64,000 nt of DNA from Leucocoprinus leucothites (lineage: Eukaryota > Basidiomycota > Agaricomycetes > Agaricales > Agaricaceae), in assembly GCA_013368445.1 (NCBI GenBank), contig JAACJO010000004.1, forward strand, positions 806,001 through 870,000. Reading direction: 5' to 3'. Numbering within the stretch: position 1 is the stretch's first letter; the number at the start of each line of letters is the position of its first letter. Both the position numbers and the translations under genes were made by a program. Positions 11,261 to 23,062 of the stretch are shown here, piece by piece. The notes beneath the pieces are model-generated. The model had not been told where the DNA came from. It made no database searches and saw only the letters and a program-made list of their open reading frames with translations.

Positions 11261-13478
11261 ATGCTTTCCGCTCATCCACAGTCTCCCCATCTCCATCCTC
11301 CTCCGCCTCAACCCACAAAGGCCAGCCTCAAGGCTTGGTGGAACCACTTTACATTTGTCCAGCGCGCAAAGAAGGAGCCCAGCTATGTCCGCGAGTACGA
11401 GAAAGGTTTGTTCTACTACTTTACTCTCTACTCTCCTGATTTCACTCTCCTGACTTCTTCTCCCTCCCTTGCCAGGCTCTGCCGCAGATCACCCTGTCTT
11501 CGGTAAACCCCTCGTCGAAAGCCTCAAGTACGCGTCCGTCCCAATATCAACTGCAAACCAAACTGGAGATCTATACGTTTGGGGTTATGTGCCAGTCGTC
11601 GTTGCCAAGTGGTGTGTGCTTTCTTCTCACTCTCCTTCGTGCTGTCGCCCATCGTCTCTCACAGCGGGCTGTATCTTAAAGAGAATGGTACGCCTCATCA
11701 TCACCGCGCCCATCGCACCGCCCATCCCGAGATCTCACCTCTTCCTTTCCTCAGCAACCGAGGTACCAGGTACCTTTCGTGTCAATGGGTCAAACAAGCG
11801 CATGCGCGAACTCCAGCAGCAATTCGAGACACCACCCAAGGTCTGCCCTCATTCTAATAGTGATTAACTCTCAATTAAACCTCCCCTCTTTACTCCCCCC
11901 TCGCCTCCCAGTATGGTAAAAACCTCGACTGGAAACAGGAGACCTACACCACCCATGACGTTGCCAGTGTCTTCCGCAGATACCTCACCCAAATGCCTGT
12001 GCGTCCTACGATCCCTCAATCTCCTCGCCCTCCCCGCATCTACGCCAGCCTCCTAACACTTGCGATTTTCCTACAGGAACCTGTGATACCTCACAGACTT
12101 TACCATAATGTACGTTTTTCGCTCCCCGACCGAGGCATCAAAGTCTAATAGTATCAAATCCTCTCTCTTCGGTGATCCCTTTTGGTGCGAATCATGATAC
12201 ATCTCCAATCATGCAATACAAACATCATTCCATCAGTTTCGGGATGCCTTGGGTGAGTTGCTTTCCACATGGGGCGGATGACCCGTGCACGAGACCTCTT
12301 GTTAACCACTAGTCTATTCCTTCTTGTCAGCCAGAGCACCTCATAATCAGGACGCCGTTATTGCGGAATACAAAGCCTTGATCAGGCAGATGTCACAAGC
12401 ACATCAATACCTCCTCCTTTACGTGCTCGATCTCTTGTCTGTCTTTGCACGCAAGAGTGACAAGAACCTCATGACCGCTCAGAGTGAGTGACGCCCCTGC
12501 CCATTTGTTCCTTTTATGACTTTACGACATTTCATTTCTGCCCCTTTGTTTTCTTTCTGTGCTTCTTTCGGGCTTCACTGACCAACCTCCTAAACTGCCT
12601 TTTTCAGACCTCGCCGTGATCTTCCGACCAGGAATTCTATCACATCCGTCACACGAGATGCTTCCGGCAGAACACGCGCTGAGTCAACAAGTCCTAGAAT
12701 TCCTAATCGCCAACCAGGATTGGTTCATGCTCGATACACCTGCTCCCAACCCTTCACTCGTCTCTCCACCTCTATCAAATTCGAACCCGACAACTACACA
12801 GGCGCCAACATCACACTCGGCACCATTACACCATCCCTCACCACCTTCCGCATATATCAATCGTGGAGCTTCGCCTACACCACACACTACAACGGCTTCT
12901 GGTGGGATTGGGATTCATTGGAGAGGTGTCTCATCTGACCGGGAGGACGAGAAAGGGTGGAAAAGCGCTGGTGTACCGATGATGACGGAGAAAGAGATTC
13001 AGAGAGAACAAGAGAGGATTAAGATGATGAGAAGAAGAACTACTTTGGAAAGAGGAGGTACGTTTCTAATTGTTCTCGTATACCACGTGTTTCTTACGGA
13101 ATACTCGTAGAACCTGGGATTTACGGAACATTGGAAGAACCGAATATGGATGGTGACAGTCCAACAACAACATCATATAACAATCCTATACTCTCAACTG
13201 GCCCTGTGAGTGTTGTACGGAGTAGAACATTACCCAGTTCGAGATCTCGAAGAGGAGGGCCAGGAGAATCAGGAGGAGCGACAGAGTCGAACCCAAATGT
13301 CAATGTTGCTACGAATACCCCTGCTACTGCGACAGAGAAGAAAGAAGAGAGGGAACGTTCGAGGTTGTTGAAGAAACAGAAACGGGCGTCGATGGTGACG
13401 CCGTCGCAGGCTTCATCTTCGAATGAGAGGCAGGCACAGCGGCGGACGTCGCAGATTATGGAAGGGTCGAGTGCATAG
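11261..13478 (+). CDS. RhoGAP-domain protein, SAC7/BAG7 type
   Basis: A Rho-GTPase-activating protein in about ten exons. After a proline-rich start it carries the conserved pre-domain WWNHFTFVQRAKKE and HPVFGKPLVESLKYAS. The RhoGAP domain follows: YVWGYVPVVVAK, then EVPGTFRVNGSNKRMRELQ with the arginine finger of the FRV.GS loop, then YGKNLDWK, DVASVFRRYLTQMPEPVIPH and a helix with LLLYVLDLLSVFARKSDKNL. The end of the domain reads ...FRPGILSHPSHEMLPAEH, the usual SAC7-type finish. The C-terminal third is low-complexity, Ser/Pro/Thr-rich and basic, probably disordered. In yeasts these proteins turn off Rho1 and so control the actin and cell-wall integrity pathway. The intron after LERG (about 13059-13110) continues into EPGIYGTLEE. 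Intact. Confidence 0.88.
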
Positions 13479-15160
13479 CACGCGTGTGTGTACTGAATTT
13501 GTCCGCGCTGTTTCCTAGAGACGATTTAGATGCTGTGGACTTTTCTTTGATTATGATGGTGTATATTTCTTTTTCGTTTGTCTTGACTTCTTTTGTTGGA
13601 TTATTTAGTAGTGGTATTGTCTCGTCGATTAATTCCTCCTCTCCTCCCCTGCCCTCTTTCCTGCCAAACCCTTACCTGCATATGTACCTTTCGCCCACCC
13701 CCCATTCCCTTCTCTTACCATCCCGTGACTCCAACTCGCATCAACCCCTCTTCCCTACCCCTCTACGCGTACCCTCTCACCTTTACTCTCACCCTCTTGA
13801 AACAATTCTCAACGTTCAGCACTTTTATGGCATAACTTTCAGCATGCATACGTACGTACGTACACATATATATAAGTACACGATCCTTCCTTCTCTCCCC
13901 TTTCTTTTGGTTTATGGTTTTTTTTTGTGACGTACATATGGTTAGTGCGTAACATACATGTGGTCTCTTTATGATTCTCGATTTTTTACTTTGTTCTTTT
14001 TTTTGTGTATTGTATATGATATATGTGGTGGTTCGAGTGAACTCTTGAACTCTTTTGCTATTTTGCTTGTGTGTTTGGTGTGGATTAGCTTACTTTGTTT
14101 GATTTTTGAGGATCTAATTGGATGAACGATTGATAGTGTGTACTGCCAGTTTTTAGTGAATGTTGGATGGATTTGCGTCTGTGGATCGTCAGGAACCGAT
14201 TCGGAATAATTAACTTCGGCTCGTTCACGAAGAGTCTCCCGGTAGACTTGATTCCATACTTTAAGTAGATGAGGCGGACTCCGTTTCTCGATATTCTTGT
14301 TCTCAGTGCCTGTTTGTCTATTCTAAGCATGCAACGTGTTCTCGCTGCGGTATTCTCAAAATTGGTCGACTCCACACATTCCGAGTATATATGATTGTCT
14401 CAAGTCGACAATCCAGCATTGAATCACATTGGAGTCCATTGATCACCACGATATCTAATTTCAAAAGGTTATTTCGACACTGGATTTGTCCATACTAAGT
14501 GCATAGTGCCTGTGACAGTCCCTGAATCCTCTTCCTTCCTTGTACACATGAAAGAAGTTTGTGGCGGATCGCGCGTCGACTCCTGGCCCATTTTTGGATG
14601 TACATTGCATGTGCATGTTCAGTTTCAAGCACGATTCTTGGGATGTATAAATACCGTTCGGTATCCGGGCCTGCAATATATATATACATCATGATACCGT
14701 CGATAAGTAGTTAGATACCTCGAGCTCTCGATCCGAGTCCCTGGATGTTCTGATGTAGGTGGTCACTTGTGCGATGCGACTATTCTAGTAATGGCTTGAG
14801 CCTTTCGCATTGCTCCTGAGGCTAGTCGCAGCTGAGTGCTGAGTGCTGTGCTGTCATCGAATGGCCGCTGGTGTATCGCCAGTGACTTTGCAAAAATGGA
14901 ACTTGGGTAGGGACAAATCCTCCAAGTAAAAATCTCCAGGTTGTGGCTGTACACCTGTGGGATTTTGCAGCATGCAACTTTATTGCGTCCGTGTCCAAGG
15001 ACGTAGGCGCCAGCCGTGCACCGGCAATGGCTAAGGGGCTTGTGCAGGTAAGAGAAGATCCTGAACTTCCACAAAGCATCTCCCGGTCGAGCTATTTTGC
15101 CGCGGAATTTTCTAGGCAGCTGAGGGAATGGAATCAGAGAACGAATCAAGGTATCGGGTG
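13479..15160. other. 3' region of RhoGAP and spacer
   Basis: About 1.7 kb between the RhoGAP stop and the end of the NACHT gene. The first 500 bases are strongly C/T-rich on +, then T-rich, and look like a 3' UTR with polyadenylation signals. No RNA gene is seen, and remaining open frames lack motifs. A plus-strand frame near 14943 begins with a WD-like word (HLWDF), but no blade repeats follow. Confidence 0.45.
13849..13874. repeat. Short simple repeat
   Basis: An ACGT tetranucleotide run passing into an (AT)n run, about 26 bases, in the 3' region of the RhoGAP gene. It is a microsatellite with no evident function. Confidence 0.7.
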
Positions 15161-16942
15161 TCATTTACCTGTTTTCTTAATCTCTCTGGATCCAAGTCTT
15201 GATTTCCAAAATGAGGATACGAGTGCCGGAGAATCCCAGGTAGCAAACCGAACTGAATAGTCACTAGCTTTGAAGCGGTCGAGTCCTTCACAGGATAGAA
15301 GTTTTCGCAAAGATTGAATAACACCTTTATGCGATAGGACAGAATGAACAGCTGAGGTTCTTCTTTCGTTGAGTCCAGCGAAGAAAAGTTCGTTTCGATG
15401 GGGTCTCCTGTTTAATGATCGATGAGGCTGAGCCAAGATAATTGATTTGGGCAACTCACTAATACCAATACCAGATGCCATTGCACCATTCAAGCTATCC
15501 AACAGCTCTGACCGAGCAAAATCGATGACATCATCCCGGTGGATGGAGAACCTTGTGGACCGCTTCACATCTTGCATAAAATCCATGAAGGATGCATGAT
15601 GGAATTTAATGCTTGTAGAGTCGCCGTCGGGGTTTTCAAGCTCCAGAACCGAATGAAGAAAACTGCAGATGTGTTGGAATTGAGGTTGATCAAGGCCGAG
15701 GACATTGGCAATCCGGGTACCGTCGAGGACAAAGGGAAGATTAAGGGAACGAAGTAGGAGGATTCTTTGCATCACGGGTAATAATTCAAGAGGCACTTGC
15801 TCCATTATAAGCGTATAAAATAGGTCGAGTTCATGCAATGGATGGGCTGTATATCCCCTCTCCCTAGCGTTGGATGCAAGGCGGAGTACAGTCCGTAGCT
15901 GAGAGACTGGACCAAGCGAATTTTCCATGTGCACAAATCGTTCGATTGTAGCCGCATATATGAACAAGCCGGCACACAAGTTGACAAGGGTTTGGATATC
16001 ATCCTCGGAAAACCATGAGGACGGTAAAGATGCGGCTCGCCCTATTTCTTTGAATTTGTCGTTCAGAAAACAGAGTATTTCGTGGTCAATGTCACGAGAG
16101 ACAGGAACCTCCTTCCGAAACGTGAGACTATGGAAGTCTCTTTTGAACAGGGCCACGATCTGGGGCTCAGCGCGGCTAAAAACGATCCAACGAAAGGGAA
16201 GTGTTTGTCCTTGAACTGACTTCGTAACAGCGTCGAGGATGCGGCGCTGGGCATCTGACGATTCACATTCGTCTAGGCCATCGATAATAACGACAAAATA
16301 CCTAGCATACATAGTGCGCACCCCATGGGCCCAAGCTTCTTCAAGAGGTTTGACGACCAATTCTTGAAGTTGCTCGTGGATTGCTCGTGAGGGAAGGGTA
16401 GGGTCGTTGCGGATCCTACGATCAAGGATGTCGCGATATTCCCTGCATTTGGTGGATAATTGAAAGGCTATGGAGGGGACCAGGTGCCTCGCCTTGTCTC
16501 GATGGTTTGGGCGGGAAAAGAAGTATGCAGCACCGAGCTTCTCCCCATCAGCGAATAGCTCTGCACAACTTTGTGCTACTGCTGATTTCCCAACACCAGC
16601 AGGCCCGTATACCCACATAATATGTTCAGAGCGCTCAGAAGCCCCGGCGGCCCATTGTTCAATTCCGCAGACGAGCTCTCGCCGAGTACCAGGATGGCAT
16701 CGCGGGGGTGGGTCTCGGGCATAAGAGTTGTGGAAGGCGTCTGGATTTGATTCCTTTAAAAGTATTTGAATTCCTTCTAGTCAATCATTAGTTATTTTGC
16801 CTTCAAAAGCTCGAGGTATGTGGGGTAACCTACCCGGGAGCTTTTCGTCCTGTACGTTTGGGACAGGGTTATGGACTTCGACATGAGCCAAGTTCTCAAT
16901 GACAAAGTTGCTAGAGCCTTGGAAAAATCCTGTGGTCGACAT
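15161..16942 (-). CDS. NACHT-domain STAND P-loop protein (fungal NLR-like)
   Basis: Two exons give about 574 residues. Exon 1 encodes MSTTGFFQGSSNFVIENL..., and an intron at about 16774-16851 (GTAGGT..ACTAG) leads into LKESNPDAFHNSYARDPPP and RCHPGTR, the conserved lead-in to mushroom NACHT proteins. Walker A is GPAGVGKS at about residues 94-101, and Walker B is VVIIDGLDE at about 200-206. A sensor-like Arg follows in WIVFSRAEPQI. Then comes a helical region (ILCFLNDKF, SWFSEDDIQTLVNLCAGLFIYA) and a winged-helix-like part with FHHASFMDFM. No WD40, ankyrin or TPR repeats follow before the stop at 15161, so the ligand-sensing half is missing or this is a short form. Such proteins are thought to act in fungal self/non-self recognition and regulated cell death; that role is inferred. 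The usual nucleotide-binding residues are intact. Confidence 0.85.
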
Positions 16943-17425
16943 TATACTTCGGAGTTGGAAGTAAGCTGTTAGATAGTGGTGCTGTGTCTATGCGAGCCTG
17001 ATGGCTATAATAGGTTCAGTCCCTCCCGATTTGTGAGATCACGTGCGCGATCGAATTGCTTTATATGGTAATAGGTGAAAAGGTCAACCTGTGTTTGGGA
17101 CGCGACTGAAATCAGACTCTTACTAAGTGTGTTACACCAAATATCACAAAAACACATTAGCTGAGTCTGACTACGGGAGACTAGGCTGGCTCAACATCTT
17201 ATCCCGACAATAAGCAATAGGCCATTTCCAGGTTGTTCTATGCTGAGATTGATTTCACATTAGTCCCGCCAAACAGTCGAGATAAGCATTCATTTTACAT
17301 TTCCTTAGTCAAACTTTGGTATTTTCATTCCATTGTAAGTCGGCACATCAAAGTAAACATTGCTGAATCGATGAGAAACTTGGTATGTCGAAAGACAATA
17401 TAGAAAAGGGTTTACATTAATCGTA
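16943..17425. other. Spacer upstream of the NACHT gene
   Basis: About 480 bases, AT-leaning, with no gene recognised. It should hold the promoter of the minus-strand NACHT gene and the upstream flank of the tRNA. Confidence 0.45.
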
Positions 17426-17496
17426 GCATTGATGGTGTAGCGGTAACATTGGGTCTTCCCATGGCCTAGCTCCGGGTTCGACTCCCGGTCAATGCA
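17426..17496 (+). tRNA. tRNA-Gly (anticodon CCC)
   Basis: A 71-base cloverleaf. The acceptor stem GCATTGA pairs with TCAATGC, followed by discriminator A. The D stem is GTGT/ACAT with loop AGCGGTA. The anticodon stem GGGTC/GGCCT closes on loop TTCCCAT, giving anticodon CCC. The T stem CCGGG/CCCGG holds the B-box GGTTCGACTCC. There is no intron. A short T run follows at once, fitting pol III termination. The anticodon stem contains two G-T wobble pairs. Confidence 0.88.
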
Positions 17497-17661
17497 TTTT
17501 AATTGGTCCGGGTATTTTTTATCCCCTCCGCCGGCTCATTGATTGGTAGGAGACCATGATTCCAGATAATTGAAAACCAATCAGACACGGTAGTCTCTAG
17601 TCCACTTAACTTGGATTCGGTTTATGACGCTTGTCTGATCAATTTCCGAAGCAGACACATC

Positions 17662-20600
17662 ATGGCTCCTTACCACAAACGCTCAACAACTCGTCTTCCT
17701 CAGAGTCTTTTGGAGGATATAAGAGAAAATGAAGGTCCGTCCAACTCGCTCACTCTTTCTTCGTTTTCCTTTAATACAGAATTATTGCTTGGGAGTAGGT
17801 CAAGATCATGGTAATGGTCCGAGATCGAAAAATTCACGAAAGCGAGGTTTGAGTAGGAAGGAGATGCGAAAACAGGGACGCGCGGAACAGAAACAGCGGA
17901 AAGCAACGTTTTTCTCTGCTAGCAGAAAGCGAGGTGTTGAAGATGGAGAACCTCGTGATGGATCCCCACCTCGGAAGAGAGCTCGAGCGGATGATGTTGC
18001 TTCTGGTAGGAAATCGCGGGACAAGTTTGTACCGATGTCGGGCGACATGCTTTCTCATGGCGACATAAAAACCCAACAAGATGGGGTAGCGAAGGTTGCT
18101 GTGACCAAAAGCAGCAAGCAAGGCCAGAACGGGAAGAACAATAAAGTGGAGGAGAAAGGCAAAGGGAAGGAGAAAGTGATCACCGTGGCCCCACCGCGTA
18201 GTCGTGTTGAGGAGGAAGAGGACACCTATATCGCATACCTTGAAAATAAACTGGGTTATGGGATAGGAAGGCAGAAGAAAAAGAAGAGCTCGCTTGAGGA
18301 GGATGGGTTGGATGGTGAGTTCGTTATCTATTGTGCCTAGCTCGCTTGATTTGATTGTTGTTACTCGCTAGATCTCTTGGACTGGGCCGACTCGCTTGCA
18401 CTCCCAACAGCGGTGCGTTTGAAAGGACTATTCGACACTTTGGAATACTCAACCCCCTGCTTAGATTGACCAAGCTTCTGATGGAGAGGAACACAAGTCT
18501 GATAGTGACGATGAGGAGAGCGACTTCGAGTCTGATTACGAGAGTCCCGACGACGAGGAAGGTGAAGAAGAGGAGGGCGAAAGAGACGAAGAAGAAGAAT
18601 GGGAAGGTATTGCTTCTGCGAGTGACGGCGAGTCGCATGAGCAGACCGAACAACACTTGGACGACTCTGCCAAGTCTCAACCTCAAGCTTCTGCGTCTAC
18701 CTCCACCAGTATGTTCGTTTCTACGTATGCGATGCCCAATTGATTGATACACATCCGGTGATCCAGCCACTCGTTATATACCGCCTCATCTAAGAAAAAA
18801 TCAAGATGAACCCGAGTCTGAAGCTATCATACGACTCAAGAAGCAGTTAAAGGGCTTACTCAACAGGTGCGTGGGCCTTGCCTATATTCCGTTCTGCTTG
18901 GTGACAGCCTGCCAAGGATGAGTGAACAAAACCTTTCTTCGATAATAGAAAGTATTGAAGAGCTGTACCGGAATAACCGCAGACATGGTGTGTAGTTCTC
19001 TCCAGACTTGAAGAGCGCGATTAACAGATTCGTAGATGTAACGTCTAGCATAACAAATCTCATCGTTGAAGGCATCTCTTCTCATTCAATGCTGCTTGAT
19101 TCTTATGTCGTTCTCCACGCGGCGCTCATTTCAAGCCTGCATAAGATTATCGGCATTGAATTTGGTATGATTGCATTTGGCCATGTGTTTTATATGCTCA
19201 TCAGATATACAGCCGCTTATTTCTTGCAAAACGTCGTGAGAGATTACGAGCGTCATCATTCAGAATTGGCGGACTCTGGAAGTGCCGCCCCTGCTGAAAC
19301 GCAGCCCCAAGTCCAGGAACAGGAGACCAGAGGGAAAGAGTGCTCAAATCTCATGGTATTGCTGTCTGAGTTATACAACTTTCAAGTGATATCATCCATA
19401 CTCGTCTTCGACCTCGTTCGCCAACTGCTTGAAGATGATCTATCCGAGTTCAACGTAGAGCTTTTGCTCAAGCTCATGCGCAGTACGTAGTTATGGCATT
19501 GCCTGGGTTCCTACTCATAGTTTTATCAGATTCTGGTCAGCAGCTGCGCCAGGATGACCCTTCTGCATTGAAGGATATCATCGACATTGTGCAGAAGAAA
19601 GTCGTTGGAGGGGATGAAAAGACATTGAGGTGTGTCCCATCTGGAAATCTTCCTGTGCAGGTTACTAAGTGTCATTCTATCATAGCTCTCGGACACGTTT
19701 CATGATCGAGACTTTAATCAATCTCAATAACAACAAACTCAAGCGAAATGTCACTCAAAACCAGGGTAGTGAGGCGGTCGAGCGGATGAAAAAGTTTCTG
19801 GCTAACCTGTCTAAACAGAAGCACGGTAAGCGTTTTACCCCTCCGTCGTTTTCAGTGATCTAAGGCTACCCAAAGTCCTGGCGCATGATGCTCTCCGAGT
19901 TTCTCTGGAAGATCTACATTCAGCTGAAAGCAAAGGAAAATGGTGGCTCGTAGGTGCCGCATGGGGTGGTAACCCTCTTGTCGAAGCTCAAGAGAATATG
20001 GCAGATGTGCAAGTGAACGGCCAGACCACAACGACTGCCAATGACCCCACGAGCGATCTGCTCAAGTTAGCACGAAAACAAGGGATGAATACTGATATTA
20101 GGCGGAGTATCTTCGTCGTTCTGATGAGCAGTGACGTGAATCTTGCTCTAAATCATCGTCGTCAATCCGGTTTCTGAGCATTTTTTCTAGGACTACGTCG
20201 ATGCTTGTGAACGACTTTCACAGCTCAATTTGACTGAGGTACAACAACGAGAAATTGTACGGGTGCTCCTTCACTGTTGTGGCAATGTAATGTTCCTTCC
20301 CTTCCCCTCTTTCCTCTACGATCTGACATCGGAACAGGAGAAAACGTACAATCCATATTATGCTCTCGTCTGCCAACAATTGTGCCGACAATCACACTCC
20401 TACAAGATCACTCTGCAGTTTTGCTTGTGGGACTTTCTACGGGATATGGGTGAAGCTAGTGTCGGCGGAGCAGAGGTGGTAAAAAATGCGAAGGATGACA
20501 GTGCTGGCTTTGATCTGAAGAAAATATCGAGCTCGAGAATGCGCAACGTGGCGAAGGCTTATGCATGGTGGATTTCAAAGGACGTCGTGAATCTGAATAT

Positions 20601-20986
20601 CTTCAAGGTAATTTGGACGAACAACCACTTTCAAAGGTTATGTGCTGATACTTTCATCACAGGCAGTAGATTTCACGATTATCAAGCCTCAGAGCCAGCA
20701 ATTCCTCCGGGAACTCCTTCTACAAACGTTCATCAGCAGCCAATCCGCAACACCGCTCATCGATCCCAGCCAGCTGCCGACGACACGCAACCGCGCCGCG
20801 ATCGAAGAGACTTTCGTGAAAGCTACACGAATAGAAAATCTTGCCATGGGCTTGGCCTACTTCCTAACCAATGCCTTCTCGAAACACTCATACGGAGATG
20901 ATAAAGTCGCGAAGTTCGCGAAATGGGCTAGCGTTCTGGCTTTGGATACACTTCGGACAGGTATGGACGTAATTCCGTCATTGTGA
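17662..20986 (+). CDS. SGD1: Nucleolar MIF4G/MA3 protein, NOM1/SGD1 orthologue
   Basis: A many-exon gene (about 15 short introns). The N-terminal part is long, basic and acidic (KRSTTRLPQSLL, RKEMRKQGRAEQKQRKA, later Glu/Asp runs), as in NOM1/Sgd1. The MIF4G domain starts at LKKQLKGLLNRLSEQNLSS and SSIIESIEELYRNNRR, and continues with TNLIVEGI, HKIIGIEFAAYFLQNVV, GKECSNLMVLLSELYNFQV and LRQDDPSALKDIIDI. The linker GKWWLVGAAWGGNP is diagnostic. The MA3 domain has RRSIFVVLMSSDDYVDACER and NPYYALVCQQLCRQSHSYK. Sgd1/NOM1 acts in 40S ribosome biogenesis in the nucleolus. I start at 17662 because of its good context and fit to the family; an in-frame ATG at 17611 would add 17 residues. The 3' end is uncertain: TGMDVIPSL with a stop at 20986, or a further exon after a GTATGG..TTGTAG intron (20961 on) ending near 21070, which would overlap the EFM4 gene. 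Confidence 0.88.
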
Positions 20987-21020
20987 TGTGATGTACTCTG
21001 GGAAACATTGTAGTCTGTTG

Positions 21021-21945
21021 TTATACTGGCCTGCGGAATGCTACACTGGAAACGCTACTGCCTGTGTGACCACCAAAGCTGAATGTGGGATGTTGTATGC
21101 GGGAGCTAGGAAACGTGCATCAGAAGGGTTCAGAAGGGTAGAAGAGAATCGACCCGGCTCACTGGTATATAAGTCCCGTTTCTTCGGTGACAAAACTCTG
21201 CTTAAGCTCTTCCTCTGTGAAGTTGCAGGCTAGAACAAGGGGGTAATTAGCCCATGCCTAGATTCGTTCCTAAAGCGGGTCTTACATGTGATGAGGAAGA
21301 TCCCGCCTGGTTTGAGCAGTCGTGCAACACGAGCGGGGTACCGTGCCGCAGGCGACTTTCCTGTTTCATCCTTGCGCCCTAGAGCTATGGCATCATATGT
21401 CCCCTTGTCCAGGATGAGGTCCCAGCAAGCCAGAGGATTTGTGTTTTCCATGCTTGGTAAAAGGGATGGATCATCCTCGAGGAAGTCGCACTCCGTAAAG
21501 GTTACCTCAGCTGCATCCCGAGTTTGAGCGACGTTTCTTGCTAGATTCACGGCATCTCCACTATAGTCAATACCGGAGAGAAGCTTTTGGGTGTAGCCAG
21601 CTTCTGCGAGGGCGAATAGAAGTGTTCCATTTCCGCTGCCAACCTCGAGGACGGATGGATTCAATGAGGGAGGTACATGTTCGAGTGACCAGTCGACCAT
21701 CTTTTCGACTGATTCTTCACCAAACCTAGTTTCCTTCCAAATGAGTCCAAAATTCATGGTAGATAAGGTAGATGAGATAGCCGACCAGATCTCTCCTTCA
21801 TCGCCGATTTCCTGGAAATTGGTGAGTTCCTCGGCGTAGACTTGGTTCCAGCTGTTGGTAATGTGAGTTTGAGATGGAGTTTGGTCCTCATGTTGACGTA
21901 CTGCTCCTTCGTGCCAAGTTTTGACGGTTGGAGCTCCGTGCTCAT
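21021..21945 (-). CDS. EFM4: Protein-lysine methyltransferase EFM4/METTL10 type
   Basis: Five exons. Start MSTELQPSKLGTKEHW..., where the His-Trp is created by splicing. Exon 2 gives NQVYAEELTNFQEIGDEGEI, joined to WFGEESVEKMVDW, the hallmark of the family. The SAM-binding motif I is VLEVGSGNGTLLFALAEAG, followed by the acidic loop of GIDYS, the TFTECDFLED motif and the substrate motif DLILDKGTYDAIAL. Two 3' introns at 21230-21285 and 21106-21162 lead to the conserved end LITSCNFTEEEL and HSRIQHPTFSFGG..., and the stop is at 21021. Efm4 in yeast and METTL10 in animals methylate a lysine of elongation factor eEF1A. The gene is convergent with NOM1, only 34 bases apart. Confidence 0.9.
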
Positions 21946-22256
21946 CGTTTCGCTGCGAGAGACTCTGTGAGGGAAGAGAAAATATTGCTTAGTCAGAGGG
22001 ATGATATCATCGGTATTCTAAGTCTCGCGCAGACATGGTAGGATGAAGTCGGCACGGTAGACAAGGATTTGATACGTTCAATAGTCATGAGAGGAGGTGT
22101 ATTAGGTTGTTGCAGTCTATTAAGGGGATATAAGACTTCATGAACATGAAGTTATAAAGTACAGCAGAGTGAGAATCTGGTGCAATGTACTTCGTCAGTC
22201 ACAAGCACGTTAGGTTGGGACGTACTAGCTCACCAACTAGTCTAAGTTTGATTGTG
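21946..22256. other. Short spacer EFM4/PAM18
   Basis: About 310 bases between two minus-strand genes. It holds the EFM4 upstream region and the PAM18 3' end; nothing else is recognised. Confidence 0.45.
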
Positions 22257-22635
22257 TCACCGACCACGCCCTTCCGTCTTTTCGAGGAGATCTTTGGCTT
22301 CGTTAATTTTACTGGCAAGGTATGGTGAGCCCCCACGATCGGGATGGTTGGCAAGCATAATTTGGCGGTGTGCGTCCTTTAATTTGGTTCGCAGCATCGG
22401 ACCATCCCTATTGGACTTCGGTTAATTCTATTTTACAGAAAAGAAATAATTCAAATTAGACGCACTTTAGACCTAGAATTTGAATTGCCTCTTTTCGGTC
22501 CATCTTGGCTTTGAATCCTCCCTTTACCCATTGTTCTGCGGCTGCTCCTCCGCCAATGACACCGCGTCGAATGAGTGTTCGGCCGGCTAGAGCAGCCGCT
22601 ATGGCACCAATGCCAAGAATCACTGGAGTGGACAT
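22257..22635 (-). CDS. PAM18: Mitochondrial import motor J-protein PAM18/TIM14
   Basis: Two exons joined by an intron at about 22410-22465 between GLK and DGP. The protein of about 109 residues begins [20 protein letters not shown], which is one membrane span, then a Gly-rich link and a C-terminal J domain with [15 protein letters not shown], the HPD motif within [21 protein letters not shown] and a short tail. Known role: inner-membrane J-protein that stimulates mtHsp70 at the TIM23 translocon. An upstream in-frame ATG at 22734 adds 33 residues that do not look conserved; I chose 22635. The length is normal for the short form that lacks an intermembrane extension. Confidence 0.93.
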
Positions 22636-23062
22636 GTGGAAGAGGGAGGAGATGGTCTGGGATTCGGCGACACGGAGGCTGGAGGTTCCCAATTTGCGAA
22701 AACGGCCAAAAGTGTCACAGCCACCCAGTATCACGTGGAGAAAATGCGTTATGCGCGCCTACGTTCGAATGCATTATGCCACCTGGTACTTGCTCTCATC
22801 GGCCTGGAGTGGGAAGATCTTGCTAGTTCTACACATCGGGACACGTATGACTACAAAATGATCGTTTCCGTTCTCTCCGGTAGGAAGAACCTGATCACGT
22901 CCCTCGACAAGGTTGAAGAAGCAGGGACGAAGATGCTCTGGCCCCACTGTGACCGTTGTAGTGCTGCTGTGTTCCATCCACGATCGGCCAACTTCAGCCA
23001 GTGCTTAAACTAGTTAGCATTGACAGATCCGTAACTTCTACCCCTCGCTTCAGCTGCAGGTA
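22636..23062. other. Divergent spacer PAM18 / helicase A
   Basis: About 430 bases between divergent genes. It should hold both promoters. Short frames only; no repeat or RNA gene seen. Confidence 0.4.

Noticed and set aside
14943..15260. Plus-strand frame starting with a HLWDF word, like a WD40 blade
   Set aside because: No second blade, no matching splice sites, and it is antisense to the 3' end of the NACHT gene; judged chance.
21146..21170. GGTCGATTC-like B-box on - suggesting a tRNA
   Set aside because: No matching A-box, acceptor or anticodon stem; it lies in an EFM4 intron.
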